Source: Davidsoniella eucalypti (taxonomy: Eukaryota > Ascomycota > Sordariomycetes > Microascales > Ceratocystidaceae). From it: a DNA stretch of 64,000 nucleotides. The notes under the pieces were generated by a model. That model was not told where the DNA came from. It saw only the letters and a list, made by a program, of their open reading frames with translations, and did no database searches. The stretch lies in assembly GCA_004009845.1 (NCBI GenBank), contig RMBW01000024.1, positions 278,572 through 342,571 on the forward strand, written 5' to 3'. This document shows, in pieces, positions 33,959 through 46,113 of this stretch; position 1 is the first letter of the stretch, and each line of letters begins with the position of its first letter. Made by a program: the position numbers and the translations under genes.

Positions 33959-34415
33959 AACCCTCTTTCAATTTTGTGGTCCCGATGTTCAAAGGGCTAA
34001 GGAGTCTCGGTTTATGTTATTTATGATGATTTTTTCCATTTTTTTCTTCTTGATTATTGGGCGGGTAGACCAAAAGTAGCTATTGTTTTATATTTTCACT
34101 GATTTATTCATATGTACAAAATAAGATAAAGTCAAAGGTGATTTGATATATGCGAGTGTATTTATTTTTTATATAGTAGTATATGTACATCATATCATGA
34201 TGGTGTGAAATCAAGATCTATGGAAGAGCGTTGAGCTATTCAATAACAAGAATCATAGAGAAGACAAGTCGACGAGCGTAAGATATTTTTAAAAATAACA
34301 ATAATAAGCGCAAAGGGGTATGGTGCTACTGTTCCCAAGACTGTTGAAAATGCTTTAGAAAGCAATAAAAAAGGGGAATAAGATAGATAAGAAGCAGTAT
34401 TTCAGATTATGAAGT
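33959..34415. other. convergent 3' spacer SQT1 / GCV2
   Basis: 457 bp between two convergent stop codons, AT-rich with several possible polyadenylation signals. Nothing else is seen. Confidence 0.6.
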
Positions 34416-37400
34416 TTAGGCCTCACCGGTAGTGTCAACGACCGGAGGGCAGGTGCAGAAGAGATTTAGATCACCGTAAGCTGTGATTAAAGAGTTAGTA
34501 TGCGAAGTGATGTAAAAAGATAGGAATAAGAGAATGGTTGTAAAAACATACTATCGTCTAGACGACCAACACTGGGCCAGAATTTCTTCTCACGTAGTGC
34601 TGCCAGTGGGTAAGCCGCCTTTTCACGCGAGTAAGGGCGATCCCACTTGCCCTCACCATCGCCTTTAATCAGATCGGCCTGTGGGTGAGGTGAGTTACGG
34701 AGCACGTTGTTCTCACGGGGTTGTTTGCCCTCCTCGATCTCCTTGATCTCGCCACGGATAGACACCATGGCGGCGATGAAACGGTCTAGCTCCTCCTTGC
34801 TCTCACTTTCAGTTGGCTCGATCATCAGAGTGTTAGGGACGGGCCAGCTCATAGTGGGTGCGTGGAAGCCGTAATCCTGCAGACGCTTGGCGATGTCGAT
34901 GGCTTGGATACCAGCAGACTTCTCGAATGGGCGTGCGTCGATAATGAACTCGTGAGCACAGCGGCCGTTCTTGTTAGTGTATACAATGGGGTAATGAGAT
35001 GACAGAGCAGAAAGAAGGTAATTAGCGTTAAGCAGAGAGGCCTTTGTGGCATTTCGAAGACCATCGGTGCCTGTGATATAGTTGTTAGTATACGAGAAAT
35101 AAGCCATATTTTATGTGAAATCACTTACCCATCATGTGGTTGTATGACCAAGTGATTGGCAGAATGCTGGCGCTGCCATAAGGAGCGCTAGAAACCATGG
35201 GCTCGGCAGCCCCGGGGCTCTTTCCGGGCAAGAATGGCACCAGGTGCTGCTTGACGCAGATAGGACCGACGCCAGGACCACCACCACCGTGAGGGATACA
35301 GAAGGTCTTGTGCAAGTTCAGATGGCACACATCAGCACCGATCTCACCTGGTGATGTGAGACCAATCTGAGCATTCATGTTGGCACCGTCCATGTAGACC
35401 TGACCGCCATGGGCGTGGACAATCTCACAGGCCTTGCGAACATCGGGCTCGAAGATACCAAATGTGGAGGGGTATGTGACCATGATGCAAGCCAGCTCAT
35501 CGGCGTGCTTCTTGCACTTGGCCTTCAGATCGGCAATGTCAAGGTTGCCTGTGGTGACGTCACACTTGATGGGAACAACGCGCATGCCGGCCATGGCAGC
35601 CGAAGCAGGGTTGGTGCCATGAGCAGACACGGGGATCAAGCAGATGTCACGCTTGCCGTTGCTGTTCTCCTCATGATAACGGTGGATGGCACGCAGACCG
35701 GCAAATTCACCTTGGGCACCCGAGTTAGGCTGCAGTGACACGCCATCCATGCCAGTAATTGTGATGAGCTGTTCTTCGAGCTCCTGAACAAACACATTAA
35801 AGCCAGGCTTTTGGCTATCCGGTGCGTAGGGGTGCAGCTGCGAGAAACCGGGAAGCGAGATTAGAGACATCTCCGTGGCGGCGTTAAGCTTCATGGTGCA
35901 GGAACCCAATGGAATCATCGAGTGGACTAGAGACAAGTCCTTCGATTGCAAGTGATGGACATAACGAACGAATTCCATCTCACTTTGGTACGAGTTGAAG
36001 GTTGGGTGCGTCAGGTATGGCGATGTACGCTTGAAGGCAGCCGGGATGGCGTCAGAAGTGAACCGGCCATTCTTAGCGGTGTAGCTAGCAATGATCTTGT
36101 TGACAGGCGATGTCGCATTCTGGGGCGCAACTTCTTTTAGCGCCGAGAGGAGGTTGAACAGAGTCTCTGTGCTGAGGGAGTCATGCATGCTAATACCAAC
36201 CTGGCCATTGTGGAAGTTGCGAAGGTTGCAGCCATACTCGACGGCCTTGTTCAGCAGCTTCTCGGCACGATCACCACAGTTTAGAACAACGGTATCGAAT
36301 AGTACACGACCCTCAGGATCGCTCTTGTTCTTCAGGGTGTCGAAGCCGTAGTGGTCGGCGGCGTACTGGACTAGACGAGCGAGGCCAACGGCAGTCTCGG
36401 CCTGGGTCTTGAGACCCTCTGGACCGTGGTAAATGGCATAGAACGCTGCCATATTAGCCAGTAGAGCCTGCGCAGTGCAAACGTTGCTAGTGGCCTTTTC
36501 ACGGCGGATGTGTTGCTCGCGAGTTTGAAGAGCAAGTCTCAGGGCACGATTACCAAGACGATCACGAGAGACACCGACTAGACGGCCAGGCATACGACGC
36601 TTGTGGGCCTCGGTAACAGCGAAGAAAGCGGCGTGCGGTCCACCGTTTCCGAGGGGCACACCGAAGCGCTGAGCACTACCAAACACAACATCAGCGCCCC
36701 ATTCGCCAGGAGGTGTCAACATAGTCAGGGCCAAGAGGTCCGTGGCAGCAGCGACAAGACCACCAGAAGCGTGCACGGCATCGGCAAGAGCACGGAAATC
36801 ATTCACTCCACCCTTGGTGTCGGGGTATTGTACAAGGACACCGAGCAGATCCTTATCCAGAGCCTGGATATCAGCGATAGCAGTCTCGGCGCTAAGATCA
36901 ACAATCTTGAGCTTGATCCCCTGACCGTGGGCACGGCTCTTCAACACAGAGATGGTCTGCGGGTGAACGAGATCAGAAACGACGAAGGTTTTGTTGGGTC
37001 TCTTGCTGCGAGATCCAGGTAGGACGTTGACCGACAGAGTCATGGCTTCAGCGGCCGCAGTGCCTTCGTCTAGCAAACTAGCGTTGGAGATAGGCAGTCC
37101 AGTGAGGTCGGAAACCATAGTCTGGTAGTTGAGCAGAGACTGTAGGCGGCCCTGAGAGATCTCAGGCTGGTACGGTGTGTACGAGGTATACCACGCAGCG
37201 TTCTGTAGAACGTCGCGGGCAATGGGAGCCGGCGTGGTAGTGGCGTAGTAGCCAGCACCAATGAAAGACGTCGGGGTCTTGTTGCGGCCAGCTAGAACAG
37301 CGCCCTTGGCAGCAACGTCCAGCTCACGCAATGAGGCAGTCTGATCAGCACTAGTGGCCTTATTCTTGAGAAGCAGCTCCCGCGGGGCCATCAGGATCTC

Positions 37401-37739
37401 GGCAGGCATGACCTGAGAGATGAAGTCCTCCATGGACTTAGCGGGGGGAGACAGCTGGCTGATCATGTCGGCCACATCATCGCCACTTGGGCCGATATGG
37501 CGGCGGGCAAAGGTGTTAGAAGAGGGGACCAATAACGGATACAGCTTCTCGCGGGTCGAGAGATCCAGAGCCTCAGTGGGCGCCGATGAATACAGACGAC
37601 GTGAGGCTAGCGAAGCGAGCCGCGGGGCTACAGAGGCAGCCCTCACATAGGGCGACTGGGCCAATGGCCGGGCCAAACGGCCGATAGCGGTGTTCCGCGT
37701 GAACATGGCAGGAGAATGGAGGAAGCAGCGACGGGACAA
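34416..37739 (-). CDS. GCV2: glycine dehydrogenase (decarboxylating), P-protein
   Basis: Three exons (37739-35129, 35070-34552, 34480-34416), both introns in phase 1; 1064 residues, close to yeast Gcv2. The P-protein is the PLP enzyme of the mitochondrial glycine cleavage system. It decarboxylates glycine and passes the aminomethyl group to the lipoyl H-protein, feeding one-carbon folates. A mitochondrial presequence rich in Arg (MFTRNTAIGRLARPLA, ASRRLYSS) precedes the first homologous lobe (ARRHIGPSGDDVADM, SFIGAGYYATTTPAPI, QTREQHIRREKATSNVCTAQ). The second lobe carries the PLP-lysine motif HLNLHKTFCIPHGGGGPG (Lys811). The short last exon encodes TYGDLNLFCTCPPV and ends in TGEA. I considered the later in-frame ATG (MFTRN) as a possible start; both give a targeting peptide. 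Confidence 0.96.
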
Positions 37740-38444
37740 TGGATAGACGGGCAGGGCAGGACAGGAGAGTTCGGCAGCAATAGTAGAAGATATTCCGGCG
37801 ATATCGACACGACGTTGTGATGTAGCCCGATTGAAAAAGAAAACAAAGGACGGAGAACAGAGAACAGGAAGGCTGCCGGAAAGAAGGCTGATCTTATGTC
37901 TGGCCTAGGTCCGAGTGAAGCAACTGCCTGTGTTGATAACCGATAGACGAGGATACGGTTACAGGCGGAATGTGCGGTTCTGCTCCTTCCCTGATACAGT
38001 TCGATGGATAATATGCAGGCGGATAGCACCCGAATTCTGCAACTGCCTGTCTAGGTGGTGCACAAGAAACGAGAAGACCTCAGATATTCAAAGATAAATA
38101 AGCTAGCTATATAACGACTCAGATATCACAGACCGACAAGAAGCGAGAAATGCGTGGCTGCTACGTCTTGATATACGATATTCTGGGCTCGGAACGGGCC
38201 TCCGTTTGCACCCGGATGTGTACGCGGGAATTTACCTGGAGTTTTCCTAGTACAAAAGCTTAAACTTCCTTTCTTTGACTGGTACTTAGTTCGCCTAGCG
38301 CTCAATCCTCACTGTGTAATTCATCCTTGGACCGGGAGCCGGTCCAAGCACTGTAGGCCGCCGTAGTAGCACTGCAGTAGCGCTGCAAAAGCGCTGCAAG
38401 CCACTATAAAGGCGACAGCATAACGCCCTCTGGGCCATTTATCT

Positions 38445-38482
38445 ATAAAGAGGCTTATAAAAAGCGCAATTAGCCTCTTTAT
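38445..38482. repeat. 11-bp perfect inverted repeat
   Basis: ATAAAGAGGCT (38445-38455) and AGCCTCTTTAT (38472-38482) flank a 16-nt loop. It lies inside a short patch with AGCGCTGCA/GCGCTGCAAG words and base composition unlike the surrounding spacer. It is possibly the edge of a small element. Confidence 0.5.
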
Positions 38483-39340
38483 CTTCTGCTTAGCGCCCTG
38501 CCGTGTGTCCGAGGTACGCTATTTGTTTCCGCGGGCAAACTAGTCTATAGAAGCCCCTCTCTGGCTCTGTTTTAGCGAAACAACGGGTTCATATCTTTTT
38601 TCCCGCGCCGCAGAGGATGTCTTGTCTTACTTGAGAAGTGAAGTTACTTCTAACGCAGGCTAGATCATCGTCAAAATCTACATGAGGCTCTTCAAATATA
38701 ACTGCTCTCTGATTGACTTGTCAAGATTCGGCGCTTTACTGCGAGAGCCTGTGACTTCCTATAACATGTATGTAAACAATAACACATGCATCTCACTACT
38801 CCTATGTACATATATCTATATATACATATATAATTTGTATAGAAGACGCCCGCACGGGCGGTCTGAGAGGTCTACATCGGTCATCCTACTTTAGCCAAGA
38901 CTTGGGGCTCTTGGAGCAAAAACATTCAACTCGTAGCGAACCTGAAGATCTAAAGACAGGTGTTCTCTTTGCACGTATGGCCTCTGGTAGAGACAATACG
39001 CATCACGGTGCATTCCAGTGTATCTTGAACAATGAGTGCATAATAGCCGAACCAAAAAGTAGTAGTGTTTACATAATGCATCTCGCACATACATATGTAC
39101 ATACAGCCATGTAGTTATACTCATCAACAAAGAAAGAAATGGCTATCGCAGCCGCCGGTTTGTATCTGTACATCATCAAGCATCTTATTGTAATCTTATT
39201 TCCACTACCGGTGAGACTTAGCTAGTAATTTATGTGTGCTAAGTTGGTTTTTCCCGGATGGATTCTTTGCCAAGGAATGCTTCAATCCCCCATAGAAGAA
39301 AGAAAGAAAAAAGATGGAAATTTAACGGAGCGGTTGATAC

Positions 39341-39425
39341 GGCAAATGTTCTGTTGAGAAGTAGGTTGTCCTTCGTCTTACATTGCATATTAGTATCAGT
39401 TCAGGGCTGCTACATAATAAAAAAG
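39341..39425 (-). repeat. dispersed repeat, copy 2 (partial)
   Basis: Contains TTGAGAAGTAGGTTGTCCTT, a diverged TATTAGTATCAGTT core, and GGGCTGCTACATA. It matches 45340-45412 closely in the same orientation and copy 1 in the opposite orientation. Confidence 0.75.
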
Positions 39426-42400
39426 ATTCAAGTTTTTGCTAAAATATTAGCCAACTCACCCGCATGAGCCGAAAAATGCTGAGTTGGCCATGATGGTGAA
39501 AGTTTCGGTGAATATCTCCACGTTCGAGATAGCAAAATCAACCAACAGAAGAGAAAGTATTGCTGGCTAGACCTCAGTACAACGCCTGAAAACCTAGAAT
39601 GAACATATATTGGACTTCTCGGGTCTGGCTATAAGTAAGAACATCCCCCGTAGATATCATTCATCTAGCTCTGAAATATACAGTCAAAGTTTGCAGTAAA
39701 CCCACAGCCGTCTTGTGTTTTTACCTTCTATTCCATAGTTCTAATCAAGTCTCAATACGTCCTTCCATCATTAAATACACAAATATATCAGTACCTACAA
39801 CTACTTGCCTTCATTTGCGATAGTTAAATAACATTGTAGATACTTTTGTCCTATATAGTATAGTTATAATCAGGTGTGGGATACTTTGAAGATTTTTGTT
39901 CTTTTTAATAAAAATAAATAAAAGGCGGTGTAAAATGATGTTCCGAATCGGTCGAGCCATGTATAAGGAGTGCAACATGCCCTGTGTAAATAAAGTTACT
40001 CTTTTTCATGGTAGGGACATGATAACCTACGGATGATGATTAGATGATAATGTCAAAAAAGAGGCAAACACTAAGTATTCATTTTGTATCATATATCAGC
40101 TACCATTGAGTTAGAACCTCATTTCAGAAGTGCTATCAAGTAAATCGATGCCTAATACGTAGGAGGTAGGAATTTACTTGTTCATGTCTATTTCCAGGAC
40201 TATCCTAAGATTACCGAAATTAAGTTCAGGAGAATTTTCACCACTGACACAACCAATATGATCAACAAGGTATCTTGCCGAAAAGTGAAGCATGGCACAT
40301 ACCGAATCTCGGAGACGAGATGAGTGGCGTTGATATGAGGCTATAGTGAAATCCAGAGTCAAGTTTTGAAATCATACATATAGATCTTAGTGAGAATTGC
40401 GACATAAGGGCTAAATTAGAGCTAGAGTTTACATGCTAGTGATGACTGCATATAGTCATCTCGCTTGGTATACGATGAAGGGTAAACATACATAGCATAT
40501 CATATATGATAGTATCTGCTCAGTAGGCAGTTATAGAAATAGTAACAGAAACTAGTTGGTTCTAAATCATAGTATCACCTGTGTCGTCCCTGTATGGGAT
40601 GCCATGATTATGATTCTATATGAAGAATAAATTAGATATCATTGAATTTATATTAAGGGCTAGAATGTCTGTGTCTTCCATCTAATTCTGTGCCAATGCT
40701 AGTCTAAGGCCGGTTCAGATAGAAAAAGGGACCTCCTAGATTAATTTAATTCCGAGAGTCGACCTTGATCTCCTCTCGGCCATACGAGGTGATCTCGATG
40801 CCAGTGTGACAGGTTGAATTATATGTAGTAGAATGTTCAGACCGTAAACTTTAAAGTAATGATAGACAGTCAGCCAACGTGGGTCATATCATCATTGTCA
40901 TTTTTATAACATTAGAATAAACGACCTGTAACATGTGCAGAATTAGTGGTCTTAAAAAAGGGCACAATAATAATAAATGTCACTCCATATGGTATATATA
41001 TACAGATATGCCTGGTTGCTGTTTGGAGACAGCAGAGCCTCACTGTTACAGGCAAACCCAACGGGCAATTAGACTTTAGACTATTATGACAACCTCTTCA
41101 GAACAGGGCTGAGTGCAGTGTGTATCAGTCATCTGTAGCAATCTGCATGCATTCGTTAGTATCAGCTTGTCACCTAGCCATCTTATTAGTGACCCAATGT
41201 TTATATTTTCTTCTTGTCTTGGACTGGTATTGCCTACCTATTTGTAAGTCTACATTTCTACATGTAGTTATTCCCATACTTGAAAGGTTACATTTATTTC
41301 TCAAAGGGGATCCCAATCTCCAAAGCATTCTATCTCCAGCTTTGTCCGATAACGTTTGATAGACCTTTCAAAATGCTATCGTTTCTGTGCCATCGGTAGC
41401 AGCTATGTATATGCCTGTGTAAGGGCCAATTATGTACCAGTATCCGTGACCGATTATCTATATCGTGCATACCGTAGCACGATATATCGCCTAGGAGGCT
41501 AATTACAAGCTTGGGAAACAACAACGTTACTCCTTTTGGTCAAGGGTCAAGTAACATGTGTCTAGGCCCTGTGACGTAGCACAACAATGCTTATTCCCAT
41601 TATCTGCGGGATCGTCCTTAAGACATGGCTAGTTTAAAGATGCCGATATATATACTTTTTTGTCCCGGTAGAGGGCTATTCGGATACTCGGTCATATATA
41701 CAAACATTGTTATATTCTTGTAACCACCAGTTGCAATGATAGGGCCCAGACTTGCTGTTCACAGGAATATTGGCCACTACCTGGTGAACCCTACCAAGCT
41801 AACAACGAACTCGTGGAAGTCTCGGAAAGGATTGTTGTTCAAGTGAAACGGAAAGAAAGGGTACGTCATGTACTAAGCTCCCTAGTTAGGTATTTGGTGT
41901 ATCTGTGACGATAGATAGACCTTGTATAATGGGACGTTTGAGAAGTAGTTATCACTCTCCCATGACTAGTTAAGCTAATGGGAGAAATATCTTCCTTTCT
42001 CCCTTGCTCTCCTTGTTCTTGTTGAAGTGTTTAAGTGCAACATAATCGGAATAGAAAATACACTGTGAATTTTATATGCCATTGACTAATAATGCAGCAC
42101 AAAAGAAGGGTGTTACATACAAGGGCCGGAAAAGTCACAGATATATATCTAGTGGGGGCGAACAATAACCTTTGTTGTTTCTCCTCCCTACCTCATCGAC
42201 ATCCACTTGCAGTCTTATCTTTCTTCTTTCTTCCTTTATCTTCTCAGCATTCAGTCACTCACTCGACTTAGACACTCGGCTGACTTAATTTCACTACCAT
42301 CTAGTCCTTATCTTCGTTGTACCGAGACTAAGGTATCTTATTATATTCGGTCATATCTTCTTGTCTCGAGACTGGATTACATCGTCAAGTTTTCTCTCTA

Positions 42401-42494
42401 CTCGGCCTAGAACCTCTAAATCTTGGCGAGGTCATATCATTGTGGCTCCTAGTACATCCATTAAGCCGATTTCTAGATACCTCTTTTCATCTAC

Positions 42495-42502
42495 TATATA
42501 AA
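42495..42502 (+). promoter_or_regulatory. TATA box of the acyltransferase gene
   Basis: TATATAAA about 46 bp before the chosen ATG. The short distance means a very short 5' UTR for this start, or transcription starting close to the ATG. Confidence 0.45.
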
Positions 42503-42547
42503 GCCAAATCTTCAACACCTTTTCTCCGGCCTATACTCTTGATCACC

Positions 42548-44313
42548 ATGGCTACCTTCAAGCTCGCCCGTTCATCTCCAGCTGTACTGCGAGCACTTGC
42601 TCCTCAACCCACCATGCCTCTCCCTCGATCTTTCGGTTCTATGGCCTCGGCACTTTCCCGGGCCATCACCGCTTCTTCCAAGCGGGGAATCAGTGCCAAA
42701 GCTGGCCCTAGCCTAGCTCCAGCCTCGGCCGCTGCTTCTGCCAAGGCCGCTGACACTGGTAGCAGTTTCCAACTTGAACAAGACATCGCCCTCAACCCGG
42801 CCAACTGGCATAAACGGCCACATGCGGAACATTTCGAAATCAGTCCGTTTGGATACATGATGCCGCGTATATACGTGCCTCAGCTAGAGATTTTCCCACT
42901 CGCTGATGATGTAGACCGAGATGTCCTCATCAAGGCGCTGGCCCAGGGGTTGGAAGCCACGATTGATAGGTTCCCTATGATCGTCGGCACCTTGAATAGA
43001 GACGACAAGGAAGGCTGCTTCAAGGTGGAGACGACCAAGGACCGCTCGATGGTCTTGCAAGTTCGCGACGGATCGGGCGATATTAGGAGCTTTTCGGAGC
43101 TCGAAGCTAAAGACGTAAGTTCCATGAGTATATCACATCCCTATCTTATGTGATGAACAACAAGGCACACAGCACGCGCTATCGTCGGCATGCTAATATT
43201 TATGTTTAGTTCCCAGCCGAGGGACTGCCTGTCGACAAGACTTTGCCTGGATATGTTTTGGGCAAGCCCTACTGGTACGCAGTCGAGGGCGAGGCCGAGA
43301 AGCAGCCGATTTCTGGCTTCCAGGTCACCTTTATCGACGGCGGCGTGATTATCGCCATGGGAGTGCACCACTTCCTCAGTGACGCAACAGGCATGGATGG
43401 GCTCTTTGACGAGTGGGCGCGTAACACACGAGCCGCACTTTCAGGTGCCACGACGGAAGCCACGCCGTACAAGTACAAAGTTTCAGGCACGGCATACGAA
43501 GTTCCCAAGCCCTCGGCTGCCAAGTTGAAAGCGTTGCACAAGAAGCACGTGGAGCTTGTGAACCACGGCACATGGAGTCCGCCTTTGTCCAACATGCCCG
43601 AGTTCATGCCACGCCACTGGCACTTCCCGCGCTCGAAGCAGGCACAGCTGAAAAAGCTCGTCAGTGCCACGCTACCTAAAGGGGCCTGGGTCAGTACTTA
43701 CGACGTTATGTTGGCGACCCTCTGGATGCGCATCGCTCGCGCTCGCGCGCCACTTATCAACGCCTCGCCCGATCACAAGCCAGTGCTGACACACGCCATC
43801 AACTCGCGTGGCGGACTGTTACCACCTATGGGCAACGACAACATCGCATGCGGAACGACGATAACGCGCGTCGAGCCGCTCGCGTTGGGGGACCTGCTCG
43901 CTTTTAATCCCGTCAACATCGGTCGAGTGGCGCTCAGCATCCGTGATTCGATTCGTGAAACGCGTAACTGCTCGTGGCTGCATAGCGAGATGCAATTCGT
44001 CCAAGGCCAGGCTGACAAGCGCTTCATTGCCCATAACTTGGAGCAGATCGGGAACATGGACTTGTGTGCTAGCAGCTGGCGTGACATGATCGCCTACAAG
44101 TCCCATGACTTTGGCTTCGGGCTTCCACATGCTCTCCGCATGCCGGAGGTTCAGATCGACGGCTATGTTTTCATCTATCCCAGCCGGTCACACCTCAAGG
44201 CGGCTGATTCGGACGAAGGCGACGAGATGATTGTCTGCTTGGATGAAGACTGCCAGAAGCGGCTGATGGGGGACAAAGTATTGCTGAAGTACGCACATCC
44301 TAGAACAGCTTAG
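42548..44313 (+). CDS. BAHD-type acyltransferase (trichothecene 3-O-acetyltransferase-like) with targeting-like N-terminus
   Basis: Two exons (42548-43114, 43210-44313), phase-0 intron; 556 residues. BAHD enzymes move an acyl group from CoA to an alcohol or amine. The catalytic HxxxD is H243-FLS-D247 within GVHHFLSDATGMDGLFDEW. The structural DFGWG-like motif is DFGFG at residue 489. Spacing of about 245 residues between them is normal for the family. The first ~75 residues are unlike usual members. They are rich in Ala, Ser, Arg and Lys with no Asp or Glu until about residue 70 (TFKLARSSPAVLRAL, SFGSMASALSRAITASSKR), as in a mitochondrial presequence. The homologous part starts only near LNPANWHKRPHAEHFEISPF. 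Later in-frame ATGs (MPLPRSF, MASALSR) could be alternative starts. No pathway neighbours are seen, so the acceptor is unknown. Confidence 0.85.
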
Positions 44314-44821
44314 AACGTTAGAAAGTGACAGAGGGGTTCCAGTGTGATTTTCCAGTTTACCTTTGTGACGGGATTTTCATGTCATGGTACTTGTAGAACT
44401 CATACAACAGTTGTGCATCGAATTTTGATCGAGAAAAGTGCATTACTTTAGTATTTGTGATGTGTAGGTTGCAATAGATGGTTTATTTATTAGTTACTAA
44501 AAGGCGTAGAGAAAAAAATGGATTTCCGAAAGTAGTTGACATATAAAAATATATATAAAGCATCATGTGATGAGCGACAAAGAAAACGACTGTTTCGTGA
44601 CCATGTAGCGATGAAGTTCATGGGCAGATAAGTCATTACCAGAAAAAGGGACGAAAAAGACGAAAAAATAAATAAACAATAGTATTGTCATTTGTGACAT
44701 ACTGTAGGCAAAAAGGACATCATGTGGTTCGCCTCACTAGCCAAATGAAATTCAACAAAGAACAGTATAGACGAGGGTCTAACTACAGAACACCCAACCA
44801 ATAAATATACAATATATGTAT
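44314..44821. other. spacer
   Basis: 508 bp AT-rich 3' spacer between convergent frames, with no gene or repeat recognised. Confidence 0.5.
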
Positions 44822-45133
44822 CTATTTCATATCAGGCTCGCTCATGTCCAGTGCGCCGCGATTGATATCGGAGTATTGAACATCGCTGAACTGTAGCGTC
44901 AGGTTGTATATCGACTGGTCAGGTACAGCGACCTTCTCGTTAGTTTGAGGCCCTTCAGGCTGCTGGTGACCAGAAGTAATGATGTATTCATACTCGGTGA
45001 TATCGCGCTGGAGGCGTGAGCGAGGCTTGGGAGACGTTGAGGTAGAGCCGTCAGCTATGCCAGCAACCGAGCCAGCAGTGGAGGGCGCAGAAGATACAGT
45101 GCTAGAGCCAGCGGGAGTAGAGTTGGGAGCCAT
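44822..45133 (-). CDS. 103-residue hypothetical protein
   Basis: ATG-started frame. The N-terminal 40 residues are Ser/Thr/Ala/Gly-rich and disordered. Then comes a more ordered-looking stretch (RSRLQRDITEYEYIITSGHQ) and an acidic tail (QFSDVQYSDINRGALDMSEP). GC and codon bias are higher than in the flanking DNA, and the frame is on the strand with the lower stop density, which supports coding. No motif, signal peptide or TM. The family is unknown. Confidence 0.45.
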   Translation of the reverse strand: MAPNSTPAGSSTVSSAPSTAGSVAGIADGSTSTSPKPRSRLQRDITEYEYIITSGHQQPEGPQTNEKVAVPDQSIYNLTLQFSDVQYSDINRGALDMSEPDMK

Positions 45134-45293
45134 GGTGTATACTTGGTCGGAGTATCAAGTAGTAGGCGAGAGTGATAGTTCAGGCGATTGAGAAGGCTAG
45201 GCAAAGTGGCAAGTGTGATATCCAAGGAAAAGAAAAACAAGAGACCATCTAAAGGGAAAAGGTGGAAAGGCCAGATACATATAGAGATAACGA

Positions 45294-45430
45294 AACCATA
45301 GCAAGTGTTCTGCATCTCGGTGGCCTGTCACTGTTGAAAAGTAGTTGAGAAGTAGGCTGTCCTTCACCTTACATTGTATACTAGTATCAGTTTAGGGCTG
45401 CTACATAGCTATGAAAGCCATTTCGAAGAA
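45294..45430 (-). repeat. dispersed ~140-bp repeat, copy 3
   Basis: Its reverse complement runs parallel to copy 1 for over 100 bp, sharing AGCTATGTAGCA, GATACTAGTATACAAT, AAGGTGAAGGACA and CAACAGTGACAG. It is the best-preserved partner in the window. Confidence 0.82.
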
Positions 45431-45599
45431 TAAATAAAAATTAATAAAACCCCAACAAGGTGCCTAGCGGTGTAATTAGACATCTATTCTCACACTGTTC
45501 GTTCCCCCTGACACGGCGGCTATCAAATGCGGTCGCATTAAGAAAAGCCACCCATATGTAATTTAATCCTTCTCGTTTTGATTTTTTAACTCGCTTCTA

Positions 45600-45705
45600 T
45601 AGGTGGAAATGGAGCTTATTGTAGCACCTCGGTATCCTAGGATACACAGCCCTAATCATAGGCTATATGTAGATACAACGTGTAGAAGGTGATATCATCC
45701 TTTTT
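45600..45705 (+). repeat. dispersed repeat, copy 4 (diverged)
   Basis: Begins AGGTGGAAATGGAGCTTATT, then GTAGCACCTCGGTATC, like copy 1, diverging after about 45 bp. It faces copy 3, so 45294-45705 may be one element with inverted ends. Confidence 0.65.
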
Positions 45706-46113
45706 TGTCTGGAGATGGAGTGCTGAAGGCGACAAAGCGTCACGATGCTTGGATGATGAACTAGAGAGCACAAGTGCATAAATATGTATGTACAGCTGAC
45801 TACATCATTGATTATCGGCCTGCTCATGTATTGAGTTTTAAATTAGATTAGTCGATCATGCATACAAGCATGTAAAAGAAGCAGTAACCCTATAGAATCT
45901 GCTTAACCTGACGACTACAAGTCATAATAACTCTGACAGCTACTTAACTAATTCCCTACTCTAAATCAGTTTGTTAGCCCATGGGGGACTTGGTATATTG
46001 TGAGTTAATGCTAGCCAGCTATCAACATTGACGATAAAGCCACATGAGCGCCTCGATGAACATGATTTTTTGCTTCAAAAAAACTCACACTCCCTCCATC
46101 GCCAACACCTTCA

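Larger units (their letters stand above)
37740..42547. other. 4.8 kb gene-poor spacer
   Basis: The right-hand upstream region of GCV2, then a GC-richer patch at 38300-38560 with repeated AGCGCTGCA words and an inverted repeat. An AT-rich desert with one dispersed-repeat copy (39341-39425) follows. The last 400 bp are pyrimidine-rich, the likely promoter and 5' UTR of the acyltransferase gene. No supported coding sequence. Confidence 0.6.
45134..46113. other. spacer carrying two repeat arms
   Basis: 980 bp. The left third is 5' region of the minus-strand gene. Two dispersed-repeat copies in opposite orientation lie at 45294-45430 and 45600-45705. The rest is AT-rich with no gene. Confidence 0.6.
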
